Shown one piece after another: positions 12,482 through 24,127 of a DNA stretch of 64,000 nucleotides; within the stretch, counting starts at the first letter, position 1; each line of letters opens with the position of its first letter. Below the pieces are notes generated by a model. It saw only the letters and a program-made list of their open reading frames with translations, made no database searches and was not told where the DNA came from. The position numbers and the translations under genes were made by a program. Origin of the DNA: Adiantum capillus-veneris (Eukaryota > Streptophyta > Polypodiopsida > Polypodiales > Pteridaceae); assembly GCA_014529385.2 (NCBI GenBank), contig CM043955.1, positions 154,471,640-154,535,639 on the forward strand, read 5' to 3'.

Positions 12482-12811
12482 TTTAAGGTGTGAGTTTTGT
12501 CCTAGTGTCCTAGAGAATGAGTCAAGGAGAGAAGAGTGGAATTATCCCACATGCAGTGGTGCAAGGCTGTAGAGCTACTTAAAGCTCATTTCATGAATGA
12601 ATAAACACAACTCTATTTTGCATTACATCTCCCTTGTTTATGGTGAGCTTGTGATGGCTTAGTAAATACTCAAGGCTGTGTTTATGAGTCCAAGTTAATT
12701 GATCTTGGAACCTAATTTGCTTGAGTGACAATCTAGCCAACACACACTCACTTGTGGGTGCACGATGTTTATCTTTCATCCACCCTAGCTAGCTCAATCC
12801 TATTCCCATCA
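12482..12811 (+). repeat. 3' LTR of the non-autonomous element
   Basis: This 330-bp partner of 9972-10299 is preceded by the polypurine tract at about 12469-12481. Its first bases are TTTAAGG rather than TGTAAGG, a single change at the terminal dinucleotide. It is followed by the TSD TCTGG. Confidence 0.88.
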
Positions 12812-12895
12812 TCTGGAAGGACATGTACAAGCATTACAGTTGAGGACAATTGTTTAGAAGCCAGAGGGATGTTGCTAAATGGACTAGTTTCTTAT
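12812..12895 (+). pseudogene. 3' tail of the interrupted Gypsy element
   Basis: After the LTR element's TSD the sequence GAAGGACATGTACAAGCATT continues the Gypsy frame cut at 9971. It then runs into 'GAGGACAATTG…GAAGCCAGAGGGATG', which resembles the end region before a Gypsy polypurine tract. I find no matching Gypsy LTR in the window. Confidence 0.6.
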
Positions 12896-13576
12896 TTTTT
12901 TGAATAATTTCTATTTATTGAAACTAGGATATTTAATTGTATACACTTGACCTGTAAAAGTTAGGAACTGTAGATCTACTGGAGCATCGCGAAGGAGTTG
13001 TACCGTTAGTTCGGTGGAAGAGACCGGGAAGTGGGTATTCCAGATGCGTCACGTGATGGGTGACAGGAGCATTGGATAGGGAATATTTCATGGGTCCGGG
13101 AGGAAATCCGAACTGGAAAAAGGAATACGCATAACGGCGCGGGCACAAGAATAAAGATGGGTTCTGAAAGCTTTTTTTAAAAAGCAGAATATTTTCAAGT
13201 GCTTTCTGAAAAAGCAGATGCTTTCCCGTGAGTAATATGTGTCTGCATTGCATCTGTGCCTGAGAATTGCATCCAGGGACGTGTTGTGTAGCATGAGTTT
13301 TCAACTCACAAGGTTTTATTGAGTTTTCAAACAGGTTCACACTTTTAATGAGTGGCATATTAAGTGGGCAGCTTTTCTTTAAAATAAAGCTGGACCAAAA
13401 GAGGGCACCCCAAAATCTGCCAAAAACAGCCCATAGGGCAGCGATTTCTCTCTTCTCTCTCTAGAAGCTGCCGCCAGCTTTCTCTCTCCTCTCCCTGCTA
13501 TTCTAGCGACCCTAGCCACTGCTATTGTTGGGTTAGATCACGGCTATTCTTGCCGCCCCCCGCAGCCTATAAATTT

Positions 13577-13624
<48 letters not shown>

Positions 13625-15464
13625 AGTTATGCTAGCGCTAGCAACAAGGAACCTTGCGGCTGAGAATCTGCAAGTGATCGCATGAAGCCATCAAGTGAAG
13701 GTCGCTTTTCTGTACTTGGAGCGACAAGTAAAGACTATGAATACACTCTACGAGTTGTCGTTTTGTGTTTGTGCTTTTTGTAAGTACTCCATCACGACAA
13801 AGGAGCAAGGAGGCCTTGGCTTACGCTTGGGGATTCCAGAGATGGAATCCGGAACAGTTTGCGGATGTTTCACGCTCCGAGTACAGATGGAAAAGGAATT
13901 GAGAGCTCGTCTCTCGGATATTCCTGCACGAGAAGAAATCAAGCATCGAGTCAAAGATTTAGAACGGAGGGGTTTCTTCGGTTCTTGTGCTTGTAAAAAG
14001 ATTCTCCGTAATAAAGATTCTCTTTTGGGGGAAAGGCAACCTATCTTCTGGTCCCCAATATTGTGTCGATCTTCTCCCCGTCTCTTTTGGTTAAGAGTTT
14101 ATTTATTTTCAGCTTATTGATTATTCGTGTGTGCTCTCGTTTGTGACAACATGGAGATAGGAGAAGTCGACACTCGAACAAAACTTTCAAATGTTGTCAT
14201 TGTCGGCCAAGCATTTGGCACCACATACTTCACCTCTAAACCTCATCCAATGAAGTGGGATGATCAAACAAGAAGTGGTTCTTGAGATAGAAGTATCTCC
14301 TTGTGCTTGTCAAAGCCAACTCCAACACATGCATTGGAACATGCACCTCAAGTGCTGCATATCGGATGAGCAAGACTCAACTGAAGACGGAACTGGAACG
14401 TCCATCCTTCGATGGAAAAGGAAAATCACTGAACATTCTTTACTTCAAGAAGGATAGCGATCCGCCTCGGTCATCCATAATCCACAATCTGGTACAAAAG
14501 TGCAATTGAATCATCAACCTGCTACCCATTGCATAGATAGCTCCGTCGACGAATCAAAGAAAGAGGCACAACAAATCCGCCAATCCATCTCCTCGAAGGA
14601 AACACAGACATACAAACCTGCTCTAGAAGTGATGAAGAAGATCATACTACTGTCCAAACACTTCTCTCTGAAGAAGAAGCTGGAAATATTGCCAACTGTT
14701 TATGCGCATGAGACCATTGGCACGATCTCCACGTGGGTACCACCTCCAACATGCTCTGAGAACATAGATCTGGTGCACCTCCTCCTTGCTAGCTCTAGAT
14801 CTGGATCTGGATCTCGGATGAGAAACCATACCATTGCATGATCACAATGCTTTGTAAGGTTACCCTGAGGATGCATTTCACCGTGGAGATGATCTCCAAG
14901 CAATGCCACTACTGCCCATGAAAAACGTTGGGGCCGATCTACTGAGCAAAAACGCCAAGCTGAACTGCAGCAAAAACGATGGGCTGCCCTCCATGGCTTA
15001 TCTACTACAAGCCCCCCTTGGGGCACCCAAGGGAGGGCGTCCCTCTTTGGACTCTACTGCACTGCACTGCATTGGAGAGGTACCCCCCCTGCTCTCAATA
15101 TAGGGTCTCCACCCGGCTGCCCGACTTAGACCTCAAGCTCCAGGACCCTAGAAAATAGGGGAATAATATGATGAAAATGGGAAAGGGCATCAGATGCCCA
15201 CAAGGCTGAGGGGAAAAAATAGGAGAGGCTGGGATAAAATATCCCAGGCCTACGGGAGCTATATGGCCATGAAACCAAGACAAATTACAAGGCTAATCAT
15301 GGTTAGAGTGTCCCGACATGAGAAAACTACCGGGCACAGTCACAAAATAGCCCTCACTCCCTAATACCTATCCTTGGGAGACATTGGGACCGAGTGGATG
15401 AATCGAGAGGGATGCGTGAACTCTAAAGGTGTGTGTGTACTGAGAGAGAAATGAAATGAAATGA
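12896..15464. other. Intronic region, no recognised gene
   Basis: It holds a (CT)n tract at about 13578-13619 and a plus-strand frame at 13695-14120 without a recognised domain. Several broken plus-strand frames at 14260-14841 ('…KKIILLSKHFSLKKKLEILP…') look like a decayed retroelement gag, but I cannot assign them. About 14930-15110 shares short motifs (GATCTACTG, TACTACAA…CC) with about 4135-4200. Confidence 0.4.
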
Positions 15465-17040
15465 AATGTTATATTAAATGTCTTCAGAAGGCCAAAAATG
15501 ACCTATGAGACCAAACTGATACGATCCTTGTGGATATAATCCAATGTTTGGGTAAAAAAATAAAATGAAGTAAAGTGAAAGACTAAAACTAAAAGACTCA
15601 AATCGTCAGCTTGAAAATCATCATCATCATCCATGCCCGAGGATGCCCGGCATCGGGCGTTGTCCGAGAAAGTATTCCATCGGTCGTTGAAGAGCTTCAT
15701 CAATGTCCGCCTCTGTAAATAATCGTACTGGGCGTCTCCCATATCGTGCTAGAATAGTCCTAATCCTCTGGTGGAGCCTCCGTTGATGTGGTGGTCGCCC
15801 CCATAGGCGTGGGCGTCTAGCTCTCCCAAGCTCAGTGGCTCTGTCCATTAAAATACCTCTGGTAGAAGTGGGCTCTGAAGTCTGCTGCGAAGCACACTCA
15901 TTCGGCTGCTGAGTCCCTGCTCTAAAGAAGTCGGTGATCTCCCTCTGTGAATGTCTCTCACTACCTGGTCTCCTCAAGAGACTTTCCCTGTGTCTGCACA
16001 GCTCTAGCAAAAACAACCGGAGGCATCTCTGATCCTGATATCTCATGACTCTAGCCAACGGTCCAAAGCCCTTTCTTAATAGACAGTGAATCTAGCTCTA
16101 TATGACATAACTGGCATATCCTAGTCTCAATCTCTAGCTGATGCGATGATGTGCGCATCTGACCAATAGCACATCATATCCCATAGGATAAATGATTGTC
16201 CATATAGACCGGTCTGATCACATATCCATCCTCTGTTAGTTGGAGGAGATGCTCTCTATAGAAAGCCATCTTCGTGCCCAACTCTTGTACCGGTTGTATC
16301 CATGTGCTTCTGGTATCTAGTTGAATCAAATCCTGACGTACAAGTCTAGTGGTCTCCATCCGTGTGAGAGAAAGGGAGGGTGCATCCAAGGAGTACTGGA
16401 ATGAAGGCAGTTTATCCATGCTGAAGCCATGTGATTGAAACCATGATGTCATTTGCCCATACCAACATGTTGTGTCCCCTTGTAGCGCTAGCTGTCGGAA
16501 TGACTCAAGTGCTAGCCGAGCATATCTGTCTCTGGGAAGGTCCCATAAATTATGCATGAAGGAAACTGATTTAGAAAGGTCTCAACTACAAGAGGAGGGG
16601 TAGCTAGCTCAGCCTGGATAATCTCATGTGGCACCTAGGCCTTAGCCCGAATAATCTGAGAGATCATAGAGACTAGAGGCCTCTCCATACATCTCCATCC
16701 ATCAGTGCTACCAGATTTGCCCTTGTGGTGCACTGAGGGCCCCTAAATCTGAACCCCATAGAGCATAGCTGAAGCCACTAGAGTGTCAAAAAGCCACAGC
16801 TTTGTTCGAGGTTCCTGAATCTGAACCCGCAAACACATCTTATTCATTCATGAGAGACTACATCTAGTACAGATGTAGCTAAACATTTGCAATAAACCGT
16901 GCAAAAAAATCTAGAGGAGAATAGCCAGAAACACCCCCTTCATAGTGGTTGGTAAGATACACACCTAGATGGAGCAATAGACCCTCCACCTGTTGTCATA
17001 AAGTTGTCCTCTCTCGAATCAAACCTATACTGTACTATAA
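15465..17040 (-). mobile_element. Diverged 5'-truncated LINE fragment with 3' stem-loop and (CATTT)n tail
   Basis: Read on the minus strand, about 17040 to 16560 holds RT thumb remnants (…LGVYLTNHYEGG…, TKLWLFDTLVASAMLYGV). Then 16557-16174 and 16058-15627 carry the C-terminal domain. In between is the segment QMRTSSHQLEIETRICQLCH, resembling the RxSSHxLxIExGR…CxxC motif of L1-type ORF2. The frame ends RISLVS* at about 15503, just as the larger LINE at 42 kb ends VTLVP*. The next bases form GGTCATTTTTGGCC and then a short (CATTT)n tail at about 15451-15475. Multiple stops make it non-functional. Confidence 0.75.
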
Positions 17041-18329
17041 CAGTAACTCCATCAATGGTATATTGGATATTATAAGAGCTCTTTGACACATTTTTCTGCA
17101 ACTGTTTCCAATATCGTTACCTTTTTGGCAGTGTGACATCAACATCATTTTTGTTGATACCTTTCGCTTTTGTTGCAAAGGTTGAAACCTCAAAGTTTCA
17201 GTTATTTTGACAAGTTCTGTGCTTCCTTCTTTTTGTCAAAATGTTTGGGGTTTAGAGCTGTGAAAGCGTTTTTATTTCACATGGTTGCTTCGATAAACTC
17301 ACATAGAGAGTCACGGAGCAGCTCCTCGGGCCTCCTCCTTGGCCGTCATTACCACACCTGCCTTTCGTGGCGTCCAAGGGACGAAGCAAGCTTTCCTCCC
17401 TTCATTAATATTACATGGTCTGTCTAACCATGGTGTTGTCTACTTCTCCGAAATCACCCACTGATATGTAACCAGCCACATGAATATGAGCCGATTGGCA
17501 TAAATAGACAAGCTATTGTCTCCACCTGCCTTACAACAGCATATAACAAGCCATTCCAACCTCAAATGAGTTTGTCTAGATCGTACAAGTCATCGACTCA
17601 TCAAAGCACATTCAACCGTTTGCACACTTAATTTTTCGCGTAGAGTCACCAATAAGTTGAAGAGATTGCCGCGATAGCGTATGCAGCAGCAGCAGGAGGC
17701 CTCACTCCCTCAATGGTTGCGGCTGATGCTTGGCAGGAGCTGAAGGCTAGGTTGTGGCATGCGAGGCTGTCTGGCTCTCAGCAGCAGCGACCACCTCCTT
17801 TCCTCTCAACAATGATACAGTCTGGGGCTTTTCTTTTCTTCTAGGTTGAGTTGATTATTGATTGTAAGTGACAAGGCCTCGCATGACAATCGAGACCGCT
17901 TGATTGATCCGACTTGCCAATCAAGCCTCGTATGCACTCACTCGGTCAGCTTAGAATCCTAATTTCGTCTTGTGCAAAGTCCATCCTTCACCTGCGGATG
18001 CTACCCATGAGGAATCAGGATGGTGACTCTGGAGCACTCAGGCAGCTAGGAACCCTAAACTCATCTCGTGCAAAGTCCGTCCTTCACATGCGAATGATAC
18101 CCATGAGGACGATGACTCTGGAGCAAAAGAGTGCCACTTCCAAAATCACGCTAACCTCTCTGATGCTGCTATCTTCTGTGACATGCCTTGATGAATGCGA
18201 CTCTGAAACTTCACCTCCAGGGCTCCATTATATAAGGGAAGCTTATGTGGCTTTATTGCAATGCGCACTTTCATGTTGTACGAATGGACTCTTAAATTTT
18301 GCATTGTCTTGATTGGTGTGCAATTACAG
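17041..18329. other. Intron 3' part, no recognised gene
   Basis: No domain is recognised in this stretch. A pair of similar blocks ('CATCTCGTGCAAAGTCC…CTTCACATGCG…ACCCATGAGG' near 18060-18110, and a partner near 17965-18015) is a small internal tandem repeat of about 95 bp. It ends with the branch and acceptor region of the YKT6 intron. Confidence 0.5.
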
Positions 18330-18875
18330 GTGCTGGATGAATATCAAAAATCATTTGGAAGTTCGTGGCAGGATGCACAGTCTGACAATTCGGACACATG
18401 GCCATATCTAAATGAAGCCTTGGGAAAATACCAGGTATGCAGAGCTAAATGTTTGCTTCAAATATTTATAACAAATGAGGTGATCGTGGTCGTGTTGGCT
18501 TGTCTGCAGGATCCTACTGAAGCCGACAAATTGCTGAAGATTCAAAAGGAGCTGGATGAAACGAAACATATCTTGGTTACTACTCTTGACCTTTTAGCAT
18601 GTGTTTCTTGTTCAACAGATTGGCAATACAATCATGACAATTAGAGCATCTAAATGCAGCACAAAACAATTGATAGTGTGTTGGAAAGAGGAGAGAAATT
18701 GGACTCTTTAGTGGAGAAAAGTTCTGACCTAAGCCTAGCATCACAGGTGATAATTTTCTGTGGGCTAATGGTATTTTCAGCTGACTTCAAAACGAGGCAA
18801 GCTCCTAATACTGTGGATATGTAGGTTTTCTACAAGCAAGCGAAGAAGACAAATCAATGCTGCACTATTTTGTGA
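18330..18875 (+). CDS. YKT6: YKT6 R-SNARE, last four exons (SNARE motif and prenylation signal)
   Basis: The exons are 18330-18434, 18510-18575, 18660-18746 and 18825-18875, each with a GT donor and AG acceptor. They join in frame with each other and with the exon at 2103-2200, giving 134 residues in total. Diagnostic segments in order are VLDEYQKSFGSSW, WPYLNEAL, DPTEADKLLKIQKELDETK, HKTIDSVLERGEKLDSLVEK with the zero-layer Arg in 'ERG', and VFYKQAKKTNQ followed by the C-terminus CCTIL and TGA. CTIL is the CaaX prenylation box and the preceding Cys is the usual palmitoylation site. The SNARE helix and anchor are intact and the splice sites are canonical, so the gene is probably functional despite its TE-filled intron. 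Close alternatives (VAMP7-type longins) lack the CCxxx end. Confidence 0.95.
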
Positions 18876-19031
18876 TTCAGTGGTGCTTCTGGCTTTATCT
18901 GACCGTTTTGTCCGATGGTGGTTACATATTGTATGACACATTCCATACTAACCCTACTTGTTTTGTGGCTGTTCTTAACCAAATGGCGAGGGTTATGAAA
19001 CAGCCTGGAGGTTGCAAATATGGCACTAAGT

Positions 19032-19037
19032 AATAAA
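19032..19037 (+). terminator. Candidate YKT6 polyadenylation signal AATAAA
   Basis: AATAAA lies 157 bases after the YKT6 stop codon, in AT-rich sequence with a later TTTTGTAATGTAATTTC block that fits plant 3' ends. Confidence 0.5.
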
Positions 19038-19395
19038 CAGCTCAGACACAATGGTTTTGTAATGTAATTTCAAAAGTTTAACCTATATGTATTATAAGTA
19101 AGTAGCTCATTGGATCATTTATGGAATGTCTTATTAATATAAATGGCTGAGTAAATAGCATGATCCAAAGATGGCAATTAACAATAACATTTTCTCAACA
19201 CAAAGAGGCATGTTGGGTGCCAGGCACTGGAGCTGAGTCATACCAACCTTTTGGCCTGCCCAGCTGGTAGCTTTTGTGTTAAAAGGACTTCTTGTTAGGG
19301 AGTCTCACAGAAATTGTTGGTGGTTTAGCGTGGATTGGAGTTAATGATTGGCTACTTGGACATGGAAGCTTGTGCATGTCTAGTAGCTAGTATAT

Positions 19396-19439
<44 letters not shown>

Positions 19440-21580
19440 CGTGTTTGCTATTCATCTATGATTAATCCCCCTTTCTTTGTACTTCTATGTGTAATCAATG
19501 CATTGTGTTCTTGGGCAACGAGTATAAGCGTCTACCATCCCCACCCTCTTCTCCCTTACATCCTCTTATGTCTCATTTTTAACATATTAAAGAGCAAACA
19601 TATGTCTCTACTCTTTGCATGTGCGTGCTCAGTGACTCAATATAGCATATAGCATGGAAGTTGCCAAGAGGTGTGGGTAGAAGTCAATATAGAGGTTGGT
19701 TATAGTAAGCTAGAAGCCCCCCACAACAGAATCTCCCACTAACCCTGGTCAAGAACATGGAAGCTTGTGCCCCATAGAGACATTGAGGTTATTCGTTGCT
19801 CCATCATTGCTTGAGAAGGACCCAAGAGGTAGTCCTATATGCTGGCAATTTGTGAATGTGTGTAAAAAGGATGTGCCCCCAAACCATAAGATGAGCTCAA
19901 CCAGGATCTCCATAGACATGTTCGAAGCGGAAGAAGGTTGTGCCACAAACTGTAGGAACCAATTGTTACCCTTCTAGATACACTGGAGAGTTATGTTGAC
20001 TGTCAATGTGAAATGGTTAGAGTTCCAACTCGAGCATGAATAAAGGCAACATCTTTAATATATCGTTATCGTGTCCAAATAGGAGCCAATAAACTAGCTC
20101 TCTAAAGGAGCAATTAGGACCCCTCTAGACCAAATGAGTCTTTAATAAGTTGCACTATCGTCTTCATAAAGCATGCCTAGTAAACTAAGAACGTGAAGCT
20201 ATAAATCTAGGGCCACGAACCATTTGCTTCACCCATGAATCGATTGTCATTTCACCATGAGAAAAAAATCGCATAAAATTAGACAATTTATATAGTGGTT
20301 CAACTCTCACAAAAGTTCCCCAAAATGATGATAGGTAAGAAATTCCGAAGATAAAACTGATGAGTCTACTTCTGAGCCTATATGCTTAAATATGGATAGG
20401 GTACGCACAATCATTAATGTGAAGCCTAGGTAAAGGCCACTCTTCGAAATTCAATATGGTATCATTGGCTTTCTACAAAGCTACGAGCCCATAAAACAAG
20501 GCTATAGTGTATAATAAGTTACTGAAAAGGTTGTAGAAATCCCTAGCGAAAGAGACTCAATATATCAAAGGCGTCTGACATGAGGAGTGGGGGAACAAAT
20601 CAACAGTAAATCCTTGCCCAACGGGCTCGTTCAAATTAGAAGATGGAGGTATGGTGTCTTAGAGAAAGGTTGACCGTTGCTCCATTGCAAATTGAGAAGG
20701 AACTTAGGAGAAGGCCCATATACTACATTTTGTGCATGAGTTCAAATCAAACAAGACTATCACAAACGTGTCAAGCCCCTAACAATAAGTAGAACACTTC
20801 ACACCAAGCAATTGTTACACCCCGCCCCCCCCCCCCTACAATCACACTTTGTGGACATCTCCATAGGAGTGGCGCGATGTAAGCAGTGCTTTAAAAAAAT
20901 CTAGACTTAATCTCACCTACAAAATTTGAGATTTACCTCTGAATTTTTGATTTGACGGTGAGAAAACCTGCAAATTTTTGAGAAATTTAGTGTAAATTAG
21001 TTCAAATTTAAGTTTTCATAGGTGGGTTTGCTAAGTTACTGAAAAAAAGTTTTTTTTGGAGCAGAGAATATAAGGTTATTTGGCACACTCGAGGAACGTG
21101 AACCAGTGTACACCTTACTTATGAGGTCAGTGCCTATGTACGGCCAATTTCTGTGCAAACACCATTGGAATGCTCCATTATTCCCAATTTTCCATACAAC
21201 TCTTAATTTGCCTCCCATGCCCATATCATTGGTGTAAACTCCAGCTTTCGCACCGAGGTTAATGGGGGGGGGGGGGCGGGGAGAGAGCCTATGTCTGGTC
21301 GTTGCATGTCGTTTTCGGCAAAATCGTCGAAGAAGGGAATCTGCAAAGGATCCATTAAAAGTGCAGAGGAGAAAGGTCCTTGCGAGAGGCGGTCACACAG
21401 GGACAGGAGGTTGGGGCAGGTGACGAGTTGCAGCCTTCTCTCTCTCTGTCTCTCACTCTCTAGAAGGTTGTCTCCAGAAAAGAAGGGAAAGCGGTGGACA
21501 ACCTCTCTCTCTCTCTCTCTCACTCATGGGCGCTCGACATCACCATCCCTATGTGGCTATCTCCTGTGTGTGAGGAGACT

Positions 21581-21619
<39 letters not shown>

Positions 21620-22824
21620 GCTTCCCCACCTCCTATGTGAGCAGGTTGGCATCGAAGGCTGAGTCGGCAGAGCCTGTTTGTAGGTGCGTGGGCACTGTCG
21701 AAAGCGAGCAGGGGGCCAGAGCAGCGCTGGAAGGGAGTAAGCAGTGCTCTCTCTCTCTCTCTCTCGTGTCGCAGGGGAGAGCTCCTCCAGTCGCGCGATG
21801 AGCACGCCGGAGGTGGAGGAAGGGAAGGAGGTGGCTGGCAGGCCGCACGACGAGACGGGGCGGTGCGCGTGCCTCAGCAGGGGGTTGAAGAGACACGTGG
21901 GGGAGGGACGTGGGGTGGGCAGAGAATATTGAGTAGGATCTCCAAATCCAAATAGATTGAATTTAATGAAACATTGTAACCCACCTATTCTTCAATTCTT
22001 CAAGTAGGCAGCCAAAATGTAGGCAGCCAAAACGACTTTTTCACAAATGCATTAATTAGTTTGGGGAGGGGGAAGAAAAGAAAAGGGAAGGGTGGGAAAA
22101 AAAAAAAGGGAAAGGAGGGGGGGGGGGGGGTTGTATCCTTTTTTTTAATGGTTAAAAGGGAGCTCAAGGACCAATGTAGGCATATAGCGTAGTGGTTTAC
22201 GTTGAGTTTCATACTATGTAGGTGATGAGTTCAAGTGCTACTCATAAATATTGGTTTTAAGTGGTGACGTGCATGGACATGCTAATTGGAGATGCTAAAA
22301 GATCTTGGGGAGATTCTATCTAATGAAAAACAAAAGTGGAGCCAGTAGGTCACAATGTTTCATTAATCAGAGTCTATCTACAGTTTTTTTGTTGAATAGA
22401 AGGAAAAGGCCAAGGAGAGCTGTGCATGGCTGGGGAAGCGGTTGTGGATGGAGGTGATGGCACCTGGGAGGAGCAGGGGCACGTGGTAGGCATAAACGCA
22501 CGCAGGCAGGCAAGAAGCAATGGCCGTGTGCAACGACGAAAGAGAGACGATGGAGGTGGGCTAGGTGGCGGCATAGGAGGGGAGAGGGGCGTTTTTTTAA
22601 AAACATGGAGGAGAGCTTTGAGTTTTTTTTCGAGCCCGAAGAAATTACTGATCGTGATTTTGTGTCGGAGGTTTTACAGCAAAGGAGAAGCATGGGCTCG
22701 TGGAGATATTTCAGGGTTTTCCTTGGTCCGGTGTGCAGGCAGTTATGAGCGAGGAGGCTTGCAGGAAGGTTAGCAACATTCCAAAACCCTCTCTCCCTCG
22801 GCACTGCAGGAAGGAAGGAAGCGT

Positions 22825-22876
<52 letters not shown>

Positions 22877-22914
22877 ACTCCCTCTCATGGGGCAGCAGAA
22901 AGAAAGCTTGCCTT

Positions 22915-22961
<47 letters not shown>

Positions 22962-23203
22962 GGCATTGGTGCAGTTGTCCATGCAAGCAAGAGGTACGGT
23001 GGGAGGAGAAGCAGTTCAGCATGGAGACAAGCTAAGGGAAGGCGCCAGGGGAAGGAGTTGAGGTGGACGTGATGGAGCACTATGTCCGAGGGGACCTGGA
23101 TTCTTTTTTGGGGAAGAAGCATTGCGTCACGCTGCGTGCATCCATGGAATCCATGAAGATTCCAAATAATTAAGTAAAGTGGACCAAGGTTGGTAGGTAG
23201 GAG
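19038..23203. other. Intergenic, low-complexity rich, no recognised gene
   Basis: This stretch contains (CT)n next to (CA)n at about 19396-19439, C/G homopolymers at about 20824-20836, 21264-21275 and 22119-22130, and (CT)n tracts at about 21503-21521, 21577-21617, 21748-21766, 22826-22871 and 22918-22959. Open frames between 21200 and 23072 are translations of these tracts and GC-rich flanks. I see no gene. Confidence 0.5.
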
Positions 23204-23377
23204 GGGATTTAAACAACTTTTTCGTGAAGAATAAGGCATAATTCTTGAATGCAAAAGATACTCCTACTAGCACTTTGAGAAACCAAGTAGAGGATTTAAA
23301 CAACTTTTACGTGAAGAATAAGACAAAATTCTTGAATGCAAGATACTCCTCTTAGCACTCCGAAAACCCCAAGTAGC
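23204..23377. repeat. Short tandem duplication (~86 bp units)
   Basis: The block GGATTTAAACAACTTTTTCG…GAATAAGGCATAATTCTTGAATGCA…GATACTCCT at about 23205-23290 is repeated with small changes at 23291-23377. It lies just outside the left LTR of the Copia element that starts at 23423. Confidence 0.8.
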
Positions 23378-23422
23378 TATATTTTAGCAAACCCTTTCCC
23401 CTCCTCTTTTGTAGGTTGAAGC

Positions 23423-23614
23423 TGTTGGGGTAAAGCCCCATGTGACCGGTTAAGTTAGATGCCCGCCTACTATACTTATTCATTATATACATAATAGAGT
23501 AAGGGGGTTCACATGTAGAGAGTGAGTTTTAACCTCTGCAAACATGAGGTCTCGTCTTCTCCTCTCTTCCCCATTGCTGCACACACTCACACATGCTCTC
23601 ACTCGCACACTTCA
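23423..23614 (+). repeat. 5' LTR of the outer Copia element
   Basis: 192 bp, same length as the partner at 31022-31213 and clearly homologous, with more substitutions than the LTR pair of the nested element. That fits it being the older insertion. Confidence 0.9.
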
Positions 23615-24127
23615 ACTGGGTATCAAAGCTCAGGGATTGGGAGCACCATTGGAGCTCAGCGGGGAGGCAGGCAGAGAAGCAACAAAAACTACAGAACGTT
23701 TACAGATCTGTTTTGCCCTACCAAAACGTCTTCATTCAAGCCGATTCTTGCGATCGGTTTTCTGTCGTCTTCAACTTTGCAGAAGAAAGTTCTCTCAAAA
23801 TCTTTACCAATTTTGTAATACGTCACTCAAACTACGTGCACGTTTAGGGTGCACAGCTGCAGATTGGGAAATGCATCTTCATTCTTCCTTATGGGCTTTC
23901 ATCAATTACCACATAGTGCTCTTGGATTAGAGCGGGTTTTTTGACATTATTTGAGCAGTTTTGCTCATTTTGTTTCGTTACATTGATCGCCATATTTACT
24001 GATACTTCTCTTAGACAACTTATGCCAGCTTATGTTGTATTTTGACAGTACTTGGTGTATGAGTTAGCCAGGCTTTGGCTATTGTCAGTTGATCGATTTG
24101 TGCTCGGTCTTGTCACAGGTTATCACC

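Larger units (their letters stand above)
9972..12811 (+). mobile_element. Non-autonomous LTR retrotransposon (2.84 kb), TSD TCTGG
   Basis: Direct terminal repeats (9972-10299 and 12482-12811) flank about 2.2 kb with no gag or pol. A PBS follows the left LTR, and a purine tract (GAGGGGAGGATT) precedes the right one. The five bases TCTGG occur directly outside both ends (9967-9971 and 12812-12816). Removing the element rejoins the Gypsy reading frame (…ASYPEILEGHVQ…), which supports a single clean insertion. The internal part contains a tandem duplication of CTGCCCG-rich sequence. By size and content it is a TRIM/LARD-like passenger dependent on another element's enzymes. Confidence 0.9.
2201..18329 (+). 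other. Giant YKT6 intron (16.1 kb) filled with transposable elements
   Basis: The intron runs from the GTATCA donor at 2201 to the AATTACAG acceptor ending at 18329. The flanking exons are consecutive in the YKT6 protein (…SVLTK followed by VLDEYQKSF) with no residues missing. The intron contains a LINE 3' end, a PPR-derived array, a Gypsy fragment with a nested LTR element, and a second LINE fragment. Stretches 2201-5936, 12896-15464 and 17041-18329 hold no coding feature I can support. Confidence 0.9.

Noticed and set aside
20815-20840. TGTTACACCCCGCCCC looked like a solo LTR start
   Set aside because: No partner repeat, PBS, PPT or TSD could be found around it.
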